The notes: generated by a model from the letters alone, not told the origin. A stretch of 64,000 nt of DNA from Clostridiales bacterium (GCA_013619125.1 JABXKS010000125.1:41843-105842), one strand, 5' to 3'. Shown: positions 7,116 through 16,491, counted from the stretch's first letter. Program-made: numbers and translations.

Positions 7116-7984
7116 GTTTTTTGTTCTTTCACCCAGCGGAGAAAATCCTCCGGCATTTTATTTCCTACCCAGCTTTGATCAAAGCAATCAGGGAGTTCTA
7201 TAAAATTCCCATTTTTAACCTTTATTTCATGTCCTTCCCACTTTACAGTAAATATCGGAGTCATTCCACGATTCCACTCCCAGGTTCGATATTTCTCCTC
7301 GGCGAGTCTCTCCGCTTTCTCAATAAGCGCACGGCCTGGCTGCCAACGTTCACTTTTTGCTGCCCCCATAATCCCTTGTAGCCACTTCTCTATAAAATCA
7401 TCCATGGATAGTTCAGGAAGATATTTTGAAAGGTTTACAATCGGCGATGGAACCGAAGAAGCAGCATGAGTCTCAAATTCCAGATCATCCTTTCGATCCA
7501 GCAATCGATGAATCCGTTTTAAATCCGAATCAAAGAGTAAAGTACCATGAAACAGAGTCGTATCTCGCCGCATATATTGGGCGGATCCAGAGATTTTCTT
7601 TCCCTCGATGCGAAAATCATTCCGCTCCGAGGTTTGGATATCCAAACCCATCTCCCTGAGTCCCTGCAAAACGGGCCGATAAAGCACAGAAAAATCCACA
7701 GTCTTGCTCGGCACATCCTTCAAAATCAAGCTGTAATTCACATTGCCCTCGTCATGAACCACACATCCACCGCCGGAAATTCGCCTGAACACAGGCACTT
7801 CCTCGGCTTCTGCAACGCCCAAGTTTACTTCCATCCAAGGATTCTGATGTTTGCCTACAATGACTGAAGGCGTGTTTCGATACAAAAACAGCAGAATTTC
7901 ACACTCTGCTTCAAAAAAGAATATCTCCTCCAGCGCCAGATGAAAGGCGGGATCCCTTCCTTCCGATACAAAGATCTTCATCAT
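7109..7984 (-). CDS. lplA: Lipoate-protein ligase A
   Basis: The 291-residue protein belongs to the biotin/lipoate ligase fold. The family motifs RRISGGGCVVHDEGNVNYS (lipoate binding) and KISGSAQYM (catalytic Lys) are present, followed by the small C-terminal domain typical of LplA. It activates lipoate with ATP and attaches it to lysines of dehydrogenase E2 or glycine-cleavage H proteins. Its ATG overlaps the TGA of rsmA (ATGA), so the two are translationally coupled. Confidence 0.92.
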   Translation of the reverse strand: MMKIFVSEGRDPAFHLALEEIFFFEAECEILLFLYRNTPSVIVGKHQNPWMEVNLGVAEAEEVPVFRRISGGGCVVHDEGNVNYSLILKDVPSKTVDFSVLYRPVLQGLREMGLDIQTSERNDFRIEGKKISGSAQYMRRDTTLFHGTLLFDSDLKRIHRLLDRKDDLEFETHAASSVPSPIVNLSKYLPELSMDDFIEKWLQGIMGAAKSERWQPGRALIEKAERLAEEKYRTWEWNRGMTPIFTVKWEGHEIKVKNGNFIELPDCFDQSWVGNKMPEDFLRWVKEQKTH

Positions 7985-8847
7985 GCCAAAACCTCTCCAA
8001 TGGCATCCGCCAACCGTCCAAATTCGGTAAGAGACAGACTCTCTCCCCTTCGCATCGGATCAATCTCAGCCATTGCCAAGGCTTCCCTCAGAAGGCCCTT
8101 CTCAATCCCCATGGTGGAAGAAAGGGTGTTCGGCAGGACTTTTCTCCGCTGCGCAAAGGCAGCTTTGACAACACGGAAAAACAGCTCCTCATCCTTGACG
8201 TCAACCGCAGGTCGATCCCGACGCACCAAGGCAATGACTGCCGAGTCCACATTGGGCGATGGGAAGAAGGCACCTGATGGCACCGTTGTTACAATTCTTG
8301 CTTCCGCATAATATTGCACCGCAATGGAAAGAGTACCGTAAGCTTTGGTGGACGGCACGGCCTGCATGCGATCGCCCACTTCCTTTTGCACCATCACCAC
8401 GATTCGCTCCACTGGCAATTTTTGCTCGAAGAAGTTCATAATAATAGGCGTCGTAATATAGTAAGGCAGGTTCGCCACCACCTTGACCTCTTTCCCCCGA
8501 AACTTCTCTTCAAACAATTGCGGCAGATTCAATTTCAAAATATCACCGAACACCACTTCCACATTGTCGTAATCCGAAAGGGTTTCCTCCAAAACAGGGA
8601 GCAATCCTCGATCAATCTCCACGGTGACCACCTGACCCGCACGTTCGCATAAAACCTGAGTCAGCACACCAATTCCAGGACCAACTTCCAACACCACATC
8701 ATCTTTCGACAATTCCGCACCCTCGGCAATTTGATCCAACACAGAACCGTCAATCAAAAAGTTTTGCCCCAGGCTCTTTGAAAAATGGAAGCCGTGACGG
8801 CCCAACACTTCCCGCATCACTGATGGTTTATATAGTCTCTCTTTCAT
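7981..8847 (-). CDS. rsmA: 16S rRNA dimethyladenosine transferase RsmA (KsgA)
   Basis: The product (288 aa) dimethylates two adjacent adenosines in helix 45 of 16S rRNA. Visible motifs are SKSLGQNFLID, the SAM-binding VLEVGPGIGVLTQ, and the catalytic NLPYYITTPI. I start it at the ATG at 8847 (GGAGGCGACCC upstream), 16 codons inside the ORF-track start; this start overlaps the end of rnmV by 20 bases. The rnmV-rsmA pair is a conserved Firmicute arrangement. Confidence 0.95.
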   Translation of the reverse strand: MKERLYKPSVMREVLGRHGFHFSKSLGQNFLIDGSVLDQIAEGAELSKDDVVLEVGPGIGVLTQVLCERAGQVVTVEIDRGLLPVLEETLSDYDNVEVVFGDILKLNLPQLFEEKFRGKEVKVVANLPYYITTPIIMNFFEQKLPVERIVVMVQKEVGDRMQAVPSTKAYGTLSIAVQYYAEARIVTTVPSGAFFPSPNVDSAVIALVRRDRPAVDVKDEELFFRVVKAAFAQRRKVLPNTLSSTMGIEKGLLREALAMAEIDPMRRGESLSLTEFGRLADAIGEVLA

Positions 8848-9376
8848 GGGTCGCCTCCTTAATCGCGGCTTTAAGTTCCTCGATTGTAATATCAAAATGA
8901 TTCAATCGGCGCATAAATTGCAAGCTGTTTCCATACCCTAGGCCCAAGATTCGACCGATCCGAATCCGTAGGTCCTTAGCACCCTTGCCTCCGGACAGCC
9001 CGAAGGCAACCATGTCCACTTGGTTGTATCGATCCACTCCGTCCCGTTCCGTTCGGCAGGTTTTCAAGGCTGCTCGGATTGCCTCGGCAGACGCGTTCTC
9101 AACACCAATATTCCCTTTTCGCGTCGCAGCTTCCCGCGGAATAAATGCATGCTTGCATCCCGGCACTTGCTTCGCAATTTCATTTCGAATCCGTTCTCCC
9201 GCATAATCCGGATCCGTCAAAATAATGACACCACAGCGCTTTTGCGCTTCCCGAATTCGATCAAATAAGTCCTCCGGATACCCAAATCCACTGGTCACAA
9301 TAATCTGACACTCCACCGCCTGTTTGACGGCGGAAACATCATCCTTGCCCTCCACCACTATTACTTCTTGAATCAT
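8828..9376 (-). CDS. rnmV: Ribonuclease M5 (5S rRNA maturation)
   Basis: This 182-residue Toprim-domain nuclease matures 5S rRNA precursors in Firmicutes. The Toprim signature is seen as VVEGKDDVSAVKQA (catalytic Glu) and ILTDPDYAGERIR (DxD metal site). Length and C-terminal domain match RNase M5. It starts directly after the tatD stop codon and overlaps rsmA, forming a tatD-rnmV-rsmA-lplA unit. Confidence 0.94.
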   Translation of the reverse strand: MIQEVIVVEGKDDVSAVKQAVECQIIVTSGFGYPEDLFDRIREAQKRCGVIILTDPDYAGERIRNEIAKQVPGCKHAFIPREAATRKGNIGVENASAEAIRAALKTCRTERDGVDRYNQVDMVAFGLSGGKGAKDLRIRIGRILGLGYGNSLQFMRRLNHFDITIEELKAAIKEATHERETI

Positions 9377-10153
9377 CTATTGCTCCTCAATTCCATAAAT
9401 TCGTCTTGCATTTTCATCGGTAATCCGCCCGATTTCAACGGGATCCAACCCACGAAGCCGCGCGATTTCTTGAATAATAAACCGCACCTTCGATGGATCG
9501 TTTCTTTTCCCCCGAAAAGGTTCCGGTGTTTGATACGGTGCGTCTGTTTCCACCAATAATCGCTCCAGTGGAACTGCCATAGCCACTTCCTTGACTTTTT
9601 TTGCATTCTTGAACGTCACCGTGCCGGGCATGGAAATATAAAATCCCAATTTCACATATTCGATCATAACCTCCACGCTACCGGAAAAGCTGTGCAGCAC
9701 GCCCTTCAGGCTTCCGTCCTGTTCTGCCTTCAGGATCGCCACCATGTCTCCATGGGCTTCCCGGCAATGGATATTGACAGGCATGCTCAATCGCTTGGCT
9801 AACCGAATCTGATCAATGAACCATTTCTTCTGTATCTCTTTTGGCGATTCGTCCCAATAATAATCGAGTCCAATCTCCCCAATAGCAACCGCCTTTGGAT
9901 GACCCGCCAGCTTCTCCAATTCCATCAGATCCCCCGGCTTCGCCAGATGGGTCTCATGGGGATAGATCCCGACGGCCGCATACAAATATGAGACTTTCTC
10001 GCAGAGTGCCAATACCTGTTTGGCATTTTCCACATTCACAGAAGCATTCATCACCCCGGTCACACCGAGGGTGGGAAGATCAATCAACAATTGCTCGCGG
10101 TCTTCGTCAAATCGTTTCGTATCCAAATGCGCATGACTGTCAAATATTCGCAT
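9377..10153 (-). CDS. tatD: TatD-family metal-dependent DNase
   Basis: The 258-residue TIM-barrel hydrolase shows all family metal-binding motifs in order: DSHAHLD, GEIGLDYYW, HCREAHGD, HSFSG and ETDAPYQTPEP. TatD (YabD) proteins are 3'-5' exonucleases with roles in DNA repair or turnover. It precedes rnmV as in Bacillus and many Clostridia. Confidence 0.94.
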   Translation of the reverse strand: MRIFDSHAHLDTKRFDEDREQLLIDLPTLGVTGVMNASVNVENAKQVLALCEKVSYLYAAVGIYPHETHLAKPGDLMELEKLAGHPKAVAIGEIGLDYYWDESPKEIQKKWFIDQIRLAKRLSMPVNIHCREAHGDMVAILKAEQDGSLKGVLHSFSGSVEVMIEYVKLGFYISMPGTVTFKNAKKVKEVAMAVPLERLLVETDAPYQTPEPFRGKRNDPSKVRFIIQEIARLRGLDPVEIGRITDENARRIYGIEEQ

Positions 10154-10161
10154 ACGACCTC

Positions 10162-10692
10162 CTATTTTTTCTTCTTCTTTTTTTTAGACTTCAAAAATCC
10201 GTGTTTTTTCAATTCGGTTTCAATCTTGGCACGGTCGCCCACCACACTTAGATACACATCGCGCCTTCTGCCTTTTTTTGTCTCCGCGACAACATGCAAA
10301 CGAGAATTACCAGGCTTCCGCCCCGGCTCCATATGCATTTCAAAAACCTTGTCGTAATCAAAATACGTTGTCGCAGCCTGAATGCCTCGCTCTCTGATCT
10401 TTGGTGTCTGTGTGATAAACACAGAGAAGTAGACCCACCAAAGCGCCCAAAAAGGCAATATACTGGACAACCCCGTATCCCAGGTTGTACCCACTTGGGT
10501 AATCTCATAAATGAAATAGAAAACCGTCAAGGCAACAAATAAAACACCTAGAATGATTCGTTGTCTTTTGTCAGCCTGAAAGGCATACTCTACGGCGCCG
10601 CCCCTTTTTGCGAATTGAAGTAATCGAAAAAACAAGCTTCCCACCATGCCCAATGCCATAAATGTCAGCAAATAATAATAATCAAACGTCAT
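10162..10692 (-). CDS. Membrane protein of unknown function with lysine-rich tail
   Basis: The 176-residue protein has about three N-terminal membrane helices (residues 6-25, 48-66, 78-96) and a cytosolic basic domain of about 75 residues. It ends in KSKKKKKKK. The cytosolic part (DYDKVFEMHMEPGRK...) resembles small PH-like or DUF5673-type domains, but I cannot assign it. It lies 8 bp upstream of tatD and may be cotranscribed with it, while a terminator separates it from metG. Confidence 0.7.
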   Translation of the reverse strand: MTFDYYYLLTFMALGMVGSLFFRLLQFAKRGGAVEYAFQADKRQRIILGVLFVALTVFYFIYEITQVGTTWDTGLSSILPFWALWWVYFSVFITQTPKIRERGIQAATTYFDYDKVFEMHMEPGRKPGNSRLHVVAETKKGRRRDVYLSVVGDRAKIETELKKHGFLKSKKKKKKK

Positions 10693-10703
10693 TGTATCCT
10701 CCT

Positions 10704-10736
10704 TAAAACAAGAAGAGGCCTGAAATCAGGCCCCTC
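10704..10736 (-). terminator. Terminator of metG
   Basis: The minus strand reads AGGGGCCTGA, TT, TCAGGCCTCTTCTTGTTTT directly after the metG stop codon. Confidence 0.8.
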
Positions 10737-10738
10737 AC

Positions 10739-12721
10739 TTACCAAACTTTTGTGCCTGAAGCGATGGAATCCGCTACTGTCGCCAGTGTAAAAGTTTCTT
10801 CGTCATCCGCTGCCAAAATCATTCCATGACTGATTTCTCCACGCAGTTTTCTCGGTTTTAAATTGGTTACGACCATCACCTGTTTGCCGACCAAAGCATC
10901 GGGTTGATAGTATTTTGCGATCCCCGATACGATTTGGCGCGTTTCTTCTCCCAATTGAACCTGAAGAATCAATAGCTTGTCTGCATTCGGGTGTTTTTTC
11001 GCTTCTACAATTGTCGCAACACGCAGATCCACTTTCGTGAAATCTTCATACTCAATCATAGATGTTTCTTCCTCTTCCTCCGGCTCTTCCACAGGCGCTA
11101 CTTCCGGCTTTGCAACCGGCTGTCCCGTTTTCTCCGCGAAGAACTTTGCGTTTTTCTCTTCGATTCGAATTAATTCCTTTTCGATATCAAGACGTGGAAA
11201 CAAATTCGCGCCCTTGATCACGGTGCGGCCTACAGGCAAGGTACCCCAAACGCCGACCACGTCCCAGGTCGTTTCATGACCTTCTTCAATCCCCAATTGT
11301 GTCCAAATTCGGTTCGAAGTTTTCTCCATAAATGGACGAATTAAAATCGAAATAATTCGAATGGATTCCGACAGATTGTATAAAACTGTATCCAATCTCG
11401 GCTTTCGCTCTTCATCCTTAGCCAAGATCCAAGGGGTTGTTTCATCAATATACTTATTGGTTCGGCTCACCAGCTTCCAAATCGACTCCAAAGCGCCAGA
11501 GAAATCCAATTTGTCCATGGCCGCTTCCACGTTCATGGAGGTATCGCCAGCCAATTTTTTCAATTCACCGTCAATCGGTTCAGTCATCGTTGGCGTGGGC
11601 ATAATTGCACCATTGTACTTCTCAACCATGGCAATGGTTCGACTCACCAGATTGCCTAAATCATTTGCCAAGTCCGAATTGACACGAGATAAGAACTTTT
11701 CAGGTGTAAAGGATCCATCTGAACCAAATGAAAACTCTCGAAGCAAGAAATATTTCAAAGTGTCAATCCCATACAAATCAATCAACGGCTCCGCATACAT
11801 CACATTCCCTTTTGATTTTGACATCTTGTCATTACCGAAAAGAATCCACCCGTGTCCGAAAACTTGTTTGGGCAACGGCAGATCCAAAGCCATCAGCATT
11901 GCAGGCCAAATCAAGGTGTGGAATCGCACGATCTCTTTTCCAACCAGATGCACGTCGGCAGGCCAGAACTTCTCGAATTCCCCTTCATCATCGGACAAAT
12001 AACCCAAAGCGGAAATATAGTTGATCACTGCGTCAAACCACACATAAACCACATGCTTGTCATCAAAAGGCACCTTAACTCCCCAATCAAACGTGGTTCG
12101 AGATACGCAAAGATCATCCAAACCAGGTTTCAAGAAGTTGTTCACCATCTCATTCTTTCTCGATACCGGCAAAAGGAAGTTTGGATTCTCTGCAAAAAGA
12201 GTTTCCAATTTTTCTTGATATTTCGATAGCTTAAAGAAGTACGCCTCTTCCTTGGCGATATGTACCTCGCGGCCGCAATCCGGACATTTTCCGTCATTCA
12301 ATTGAGACTCCGTCCAGAAAGATTCGCAAGGGGTACAATAATACCCTTCGTATTCGCCCTTATAGATGTCGCCTTTGTCATACAGCTTTTGAAACGCAGC
12401 TTGCACGGTTGCCTCATGGCGAGGTTCTGTTGTACGGATAAAGTCATCATAGCTGATCTCAAGATCGCTCCAGAGTTTCTTAATATCTTTCATAATACCA
12501 TCCAGATACTGGATCGGTGTCACACCTTTGGCTTCCGCCACCAACTGAATCTTTTGGCCGTGCTCGTCAGTTCCCGTCAAAAACTTCACTTCAAATCCGG
12601 ACAACCGCTTGAATCGCGCCAAAGCATCCGCTGCCACAGTCGTATAGGTATGTCCCAAATGAAGATTTCCACTTGGATAATAAATCGGAGTTGTTAGATA
12701 AAATTGCTTTTTCTCACTCAT
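10739..12721 (-). CDS. metG: Methionyl-tRNA synthetase with C-terminal tRNA-binding domain
   Basis: This 660-residue class I enzyme charges tRNA-Met. The HIGH motif appears in YPSGNLHLGHTYT, the zinc knuckle as CTPC...CPDC (about 127-147), and the KMSKS loop in NDKMSKSKGN near 300. The C-terminal 100 residues (YEDFTKVDLRVATI...) form the EMAPII-like tRNA-binding and dimerisation domain. Between them is an acidic linker (EEPEEEEE). Expression is probably controlled by the Met-specific T-box upstream. Confidence 0.97.
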   Translation of the reverse strand: MSEKKQFYLTTPIYYPSGNLHLGHTYTTVAADALARFKRLSGFEVKFLTGTDEHGQKIQLVAEAKGVTPIQYLDGIMKDIKKLWSDLEISYDDFIRTTEPRHEATVQAAFQKLYDKGDIYKGEYEGYYCTPCESFWTESQLNDGKCPDCGREVHIAKEEAYFFKLSKYQEKLETLFAENPNFLLPVSRKNEMVNNFLKPGLDDLCVSRTTFDWGVKVPFDDKHVVYVWFDAVINYISALGYLSDDEGEFEKFWPADVHLVGKEIVRFHTLIWPAMLMALDLPLPKQVFGHGWILFGNDKMSKSKGNVMYAEPLIDLYGIDTLKYFLLREFSFGSDGSFTPEKFLSRVNSDLANDLGNLVSRTIAMVEKYNGAIMPTPTMTEPIDGELKKLAGDTSMNVEAAMDKLDFSGALESIWKLVSRTNKYIDETTPWILAKDEERKPRLDTVLYNLSESIRIISILIRPFMEKTSNRIWTQLGIEEGHETTWDVVGVWGTLPVGRTVIKGANLFPRLDIEKELIRIEEKNAKFFAEKTGQPVAKPEVAPVEEPEEEEETSMIEYEDFTKVDLRVATIVEAKKHPNADKLLILQVQLGEETRQIVSGIAKYYQPDALVGKQVMVVTNLKPRKLRGEISHGMILAADDEETFTLATVADSIASGTKVW

Positions 12722-12765
12722 TGTATCCTCCTTGTATGCTTGATGCAGGGCACGAATTTTAGCGT

Positions 12766-13012
12766 CAAAAAGAACTCGCCCCCGTTTGTAGAGACGAGAT
12801 CCCCCGCGGTACCACTCTACTTACAGATCGAGTCTGTCGCTTTCGTCATAACGGGGACGTTCCCGCACTGCTCTTACGCCAAGCGCTTAAGCATGTTGCT
12901 CCAGAACCATATTCAACCAGCCCGGCATATCGGGTTCCACCATCCCCGACTCTCTAGAAATTCGAACCGATTTACTCATTCTTTCACCGCAAAATCTCGA
13001 TAGATAATAACT
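12766..13012 (-). promoter_or_regulatory. T-box leader of metG, methionine-specific
   Basis: The leader between the metG promoter and its start codon contains the T-box core AGAGTGGTACCGCG, whose bulge pairs with the CCA end of uncharged tRNA. It is followed by a hairpin (CTCGTC with GGCGAG) and TTCTTTTT, the competing terminator. In the Stem I region the sequence GAATATGGTTC offers ATG as specifier, fitting tRNA-Met. Low charged Met-tRNA would favour antitermination and raise metG expression. Confidence 0.92.
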
Positions 13013-13018
13013 ACCCGT

Positions 13019-13047
13019 ATTTTATCCAAACTTGCGTTCTTTGTCAA
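13019..13047 (-). promoter_or_regulatory. metG promoter
   Basis: TTGACA (13047-13042) and TAAAAT (13024-13019) are separated by 17 bp on the minus strand, just before the T-box leader. Confidence 0.8.
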
Positions 13048-13192
13048 ACAACAAGCCAACAAACAATTTATCGACTTTCCATGGTTCGAAATTTGGCAAC
13101 ATTTTGGAAAAACTTCATTAATTTGGTTATGTTTTCAAAATCATGGGTACTATATTATCGAGTAAACAAATATTAAAGAAAGGAGCGATACG

Positions 13193-13459
13193 ATGAAATC
13201 AACCGGCATTGTACGTAGAGTCGATGAGCTCGGCCGAGTAGTCATTCCGATTGAGCTTCGCCGAACGCTTGACATCGCGGAAAAGGACGCTCTAGAAATA
13301 TTCGTGGATGGCGAAAAGATCATATTGAAAAAGTACAACCCAGCGGATGTGTTCACAGGAACTTTAGAGGACTTGATTGAGTACAAAGGCAAGAAAATTT
13401 CTAAAACCACTATTATTGAATTGGCCCGCATTGCAGGCATGTCACTCAAAGAAGACTAA
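13193..13459 (+). CDS. AbrB/SpoVT-type transition-state regulator
   Basis: The 88-residue protein starts with the AbrB DNA-binding swapped-hairpin motif MKSTGIVRRVDELGRVVIPIELRR, nearly the family consensus, followed by a dimeric beta domain (DALEIFVDGEKIILKKY) and a short C-terminal tail. AbrB-like proteins bind A/T-rich curved DNA and control growth-phase transitions in Firmicutes. It is the only rightward gene between 7 and 27 kb, divergent from metG. AAAGGAG precedes the ATG. Confidence 0.94.
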   Translation: MKSTGIVRRVDELGRVVIPIELRRTLDIAEKDALEIFVDGEKIILKKYNPADVFTGTLEDLIEYKGKKISKTTIIELARIAGMSLKED

Positions 13460-13460
13460 A

Positions 13461-13490
13461 ATCCAGGGGGATTTATTCTCCCCTGGATTT
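13461..13490. terminator. Terminator of abrB, overlapping the end of rsmI
   Basis: ATCCAGGGG and CCCCTGGAT flank an 8-12 base loop and are followed by TTTTTCTTT on the plus strand. It lies between the convergent abrB-like and rsmI genes. Confidence 0.82.
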
Positions 13491-14312
13491 TTCTTTGATC
13501 TCCATCGCCCATTGATAAGCTTCATTTTTTTTCACAGAAAAAACGTCTACCGCTTCCTTTACCAAATCCTTCGTGCTCTTTCCTTCCAGCGCCCATTCCT
13601 CCATGGTCCGCACAATCAATTCCTTTGAAATCACTTCTTCCACATGCTCAGCGCCTTCCAAAACCAAAACAAATTCACCACGTGGGGATTCAAAGGCTTG
13701 AATTGCCTCTGCGATCGTTCCCCGATAAACCTCTTCGAATTTCTTGGTCAACTCTCTGCATACCGCGATTTTTCGATTCCCAAATCCCGCTTCCATATCT
13801 AAAAGGACTCCCTTTACTCGATGCGGCGAGGCATAAAAAATCAAGGTCTCTTCAATTTTTGCCAATTCTGTGATTCGCTCCCGGCGGTTTTTCTTATCAT
13901 GCGGCAAAAATCCCTCAAAGAAAAATCGACGCGTGGACAATCCACTTGCCACCAAAGCAATAGAAAAAGCAGTGGGTCCAGGCAACACTTCAAAAGGAAT
14001 GCCCGCCTCGATCGCCAGTTGCACCAAGTGCTCCCCCGGATCTGAAATCCCAGGCATTCCCGCATCGGAAATCAAGGCAATCCGCGTTCCTGCCTGCATT
14101 TTACGAATCAATTCCGGTCCGCGGCTACGCAAATTATGCTCATGATAACTGATCAAAGGCTTTTGAATCTCAAAATGCGTCAAAAGCTTTAAACTGTGGC
14201 GAGTATCTTCACAGGCGATCATATCCGCATTTTTTAACGCCTCCAAGGTTCGAAGGGTAATATCCTGCAAATTGCCTATGGGCGTCGGACAAAGCCATAA
14301 TTTTGTTTCCAT
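13473..14312 (-). CDS. rsmI: 16S rRNA (cytidine(1402)-2'-O)-methyltransferase RsmI
   Basis: This 279-residue SAM-dependent enzyme methylates the ribose of C1402 in the 16S decoding centre. Tetrapyrrole-methylase fold motifs are seen: LWLCPTPIGNLQDIT at the N-terminus, ACEDTRHS, and ALISDAGMPGISDPG. The start chosen is the ATG at 14312 (GGAGGGATCCG upstream), 28 codons inside the ORF-track start. It follows the TrmN6-like gene by 13 bp, as in other Firmicutes (yabB-yazA-rsmI order). Confidence 0.95.
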   Translation of the reverse strand: METKLWLCPTPIGNLQDITLRTLEALKNADMIACEDTRHSLKLLTHFEIQKPLISYHEHNLRSRGPELIRKMQAGTRIALISDAGMPGISDPGEHLVQLAIEAGIPFEVLPGPTAFSIALVASGLSTRRFFFEGFLPHDKKNRRERITELAKIEETLIFYASPHRVKGVLLDMEAGFGNRKIAVCRELTKKFEEVYRGTIAEAIQAFESPRGEFVLVLEGAEHVEEVISKELIVRTMEEWALEGKSTKDLVKEAVDVFSVKKNEAYQWAMEIKEKSRGE

Positions 14313-14325
14313 CGGATCCCTCCTT

Positions 14326-15066
14326 CTATTTTTTCCAAATATCTTCATACGCGCGATGCACTTCCGGCGTATATTCTCCCTGTTCATCATAGACAAAGAA
14401 TGGCGGTTCCATGATCAAATCCGATTTCCCCCCCAAGATGCCCTTGATCAGAACAATATTGGGTCGCTTTCCCTGTTTGGGGTAAACCAAACGAATCCGC
14501 TTAGGCTCGATTCCATATTTTTTCATCAATGTGATAATCTCGACCAAACGCTGTGGCCGATGAACCATATAAAATCGCCCCTGACTGTTCAGCAGGTAGG
14601 CTGCGCTTTCGATCAGCGTTTCCAGGCCCGCTGTAATCTCATGGCGTGCAATGGCCTTGTGATCCGTCGGATTGACAATCCCGCCGCCAATCGGCTTATA
14701 AGGCGGATTCATGGTCACCACGTCGTAGCTATGCGCCTTCTCCCCTTCTCTGACCCTGGATGCATCTCCGACGCGAATAGAAATCACCTCGTCCAATTCA
14801 TTCAGCCGAATGGAACGCTGTGCCATTTCTGCGATCTCAGGCTGAATTTCCAGTCCATAAATCCTCGCGCCCTTGTTCTTTCCATATAAAAGCAAAGGAA
14901 TGATGCCATTTCCCGTACAAAGGTCCATCACTTTGGCGCGTTTATTTGCTTCCGCAAAATCTGCCAGAAGAACCGCGTCGATTCCGAAACAAAACCAGTC
15001 TGGATTTTGAATAATTTGTAATCCTTTTACTTGAAGGTCATCGACCCGTTCATGTGATTTAACCAT
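14326..15066 (-). CDS. TrmN6-like tRNA adenine-N6 methyltransferase
   Basis: The 246-residue protein is a Rossmann-fold SAM methyltransferase. VMDLCTGNGIIPLLL is the SAM site and VTMNPPYK the N6-adenine catalytic motif. The N-terminal DDLQVKGLQIIQNPDWFCFGIDAVLLADF is typical of YabB/TrmN6 proteins that modify A37 of tRNA1(Val). It precedes rsmI, matching the Bacillus yabB-rsmI cluster. The exact tRNA substrate is inferred from the family. Confidence 0.9.
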   Translation of the reverse strand: MVKSHERVDDLQVKGLQIIQNPDWFCFGIDAVLLADFAEANKRAKVMDLCTGNGIIPLLLYGKNKGARIYGLEIQPEIAEMAQRSIRLNELDEVISIRVGDASRVREGEKAHSYDVVTMNPPYKPIGGGIVNPTDHKAIARHEITAGLETLIESAAYLLNSQGRFYMVHRPQRLVEIITLMKKYGIEPKRIRLVYPKQGKRPNIVLIKGILGGKSDLIMEPPFFVYDEQGEYTPEVHRAYEDIWKK

Positions 15067-15082
15067 ATTTCCCCTCTATAAT

Positions 15083-15107
15083 GAAAAAAATCCGCAAATC
15101 TGCGGAT
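15083..15107 (-). terminator. Terminator of the ferredoxin gene
   Basis: AATCCGC, AGATTT, GCGGATTTTTTTC forms a hairpin and T-run on the minus strand 16 bases past the ferredoxin stop. Confidence 0.85.
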
Positions 15108-15122
15108 TATTTCGATTTGCTC

Positions 15123-15284
15123 TTATTCTGGTTGTGGAGCGTCTACTGGGCAAACGTCCGCGCAAGCACCGCAATCGATGCACGCATCGCTGATTACGTA
15201 AATATCTCCCGCAGTGATCGCGCCTACTGGGCACTCTGCTTCACATGCACCGCAAGCGATACAATCGTTAGAAATTTTATACAT
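15123..15284 (-). CDS. 2x[4Fe-4S] ferredoxin, clostridial type (53 aa)
   Basis: This gene is too short for the ORF track. It encodes [19 protein letters not shown] and, in the second half, [12 protein letters not shown]: two CxxCxxCxxxCP motifs that bind two [4Fe-4S] clusters. At 53 residues it matches classic clostridial ferredoxins, low-potential electron carriers for anaerobic metabolism. The ATG at 15284 follows GGAGGTGAATCG. It is flanked by a terminator and lies between ricT and the methyltransferase gene, probably as its own transcription unit. Confidence 0.95.
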   Translation of the reverse strand: MYKISNDCIACGACEAECPVGAITAGDIYVISDACIDCGACADVCPVDAPQPE

Positions 15285-15354
15285 TCGATTCACCTCCTTG
15301 GCTTTCCGATAATACTATATCATTTCTTTTCATTCTTGAAAACAAGAATTTCAA

Positions 15355-16491
15355 CTATTCTTCCTTCTTCTTTTCCGGCACTGCCGATTTGTTAGGATTC
15401 GGTCGGCGTCTCCCGCTACGTCTTCGTTTGCTTCCCCGCGATTGGCTTCGGTCCTTCCCATCGATCCCCGTCAATTTTTTATTGATGCTTGAGGTTGGAA
15501 TCTGATCGCGCTTCGCCTGTGGCAGCTTCATTTTCTTCGGTGCTTCTTCCGCTGGCTTTTCAACAATATCAGACTTCTCCGCTTCCGTTTTTGGCTCCTC
15601 GTACAAGTCGTCCAAGAAGTCATTCACCGCATTCAGATCAATCTTTGATTCGAATTTTCCCTTTGGCTTCGGTTCCGGTTTTTTATACATGGAGACTTCT
15701 TTCGAATCATAGGTTATGAATTGATCAGGACCCCGTTCATTTCGAAAACGGACCTTAACCTTCCCTCGTAAAATATCCAAATCAAAAACCTTGCCCACAC
15801 CATCAGGCGTATCTACCATCTTGTTGACTTTTGGCAATTCTTTCAGCAATTCGACATAATGCTCATGCTCATAATTCAAGCAACACATCAAACGGCCGCA
15901 TACCCCAGATACCTTGGTCGGATTCAAGGAGAGGTTCTGATTTTTTGCCATCTTGATCGAGACTGGCGCAAACTCGCCCAGAAAACTATTGCAACACAAT
16001 TGACGCCCGCAAGAACCCATGCCGCCAACGATTTTCGCCTCATCGCGAACACCAATTTGACGAAGCTCAATTCTGGTTCGGAATACACCCGCCAAATCCT
16101 TGACCAGCTCCCGAAAATCCACTCGCCCATCAGCGGTGAAATAGAAAATGATCTTGTTGTTGTCGAAGGTATACTCCACATCAACCAATTTCATTTCCAG
16201 TCCGTGTTTGTCAATCCGTTCCTGACAAAGCTGAAAGGCATTTGGCACTTTTTCTTTGTTTTGTTTGTGGACCTTTCGATCCTCCTCCGTTGCAATCCGA
16301 ATAACCGCTTTGAGGGGATGACTCATTTCCTGTTCCGAAATTTCTTTCGGTCCGCTCACCACATCTCCAAACTCTAATCCGCGTGCGGTTTCAACGATAA
16401 CTTGATTTCCCGCTGCTATATCCAGATCGCCCGGCGTGAAATAATAAATTTTACCCGCTTGTTTAAAGCGTATGCCTACGATCGTTTCCAC
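15355..16491 (-). CDS. ricT: RicT/YaaT-family (PSP1) regulator of RNase Y complex
   Basis: The product of 378 residues carries the PSP1 domain with the Fe-S-ligating cysteines of the family (GSCGRQLCCNSFLGEF and GVCGRLMCCLNYEHEH). In Bacillus YaaT (RicT) joins RicA and RicF to modulate RNase Y and development. A GTG at 16491 with AGGAGG seven bases upstream is the likely start, 14 codons inside the ORF-track start. The C-terminal 110 residues are a low-complexity charged tail ending in a basic SRGSKRRRSGRRRP stretch, longer than in Bacillus. It overlaps the end of holB. Confidence 0.93.
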   Translation of the reverse strand: METIVGIRFKQAGKIYYFTPGDLDIAAGNQVIVETARGLEFGDVVSGPKEISEQEMSHPLKAVIRIATEEDRKVHKQNKEKVPNAFQLCQERIDKHGLEMKLVDVEYTFDNNKIIFYFTADGRVDFRELVKDLAGVFRTRIELRQIGVRDEAKIVGGMGSCGRQLCCNSFLGEFAPVSIKMAKNQNLSLNPTKVSGVCGRLMCCLNYEHEHYVELLKELPKVNKMVDTPDGVGKVFDLDILRGKVKVRFRNERGPDQFITYDSKEVSMYKKPEPKPKGKFESKIDLNAVNDFLDDLYEEPKTEAEKSDIVEKPAEEAPKKMKLPQAKRDQIPTSSINKKLTGIDGKDRSQSRGSKRRRSGRRRPNPNKSAVPEKKKEE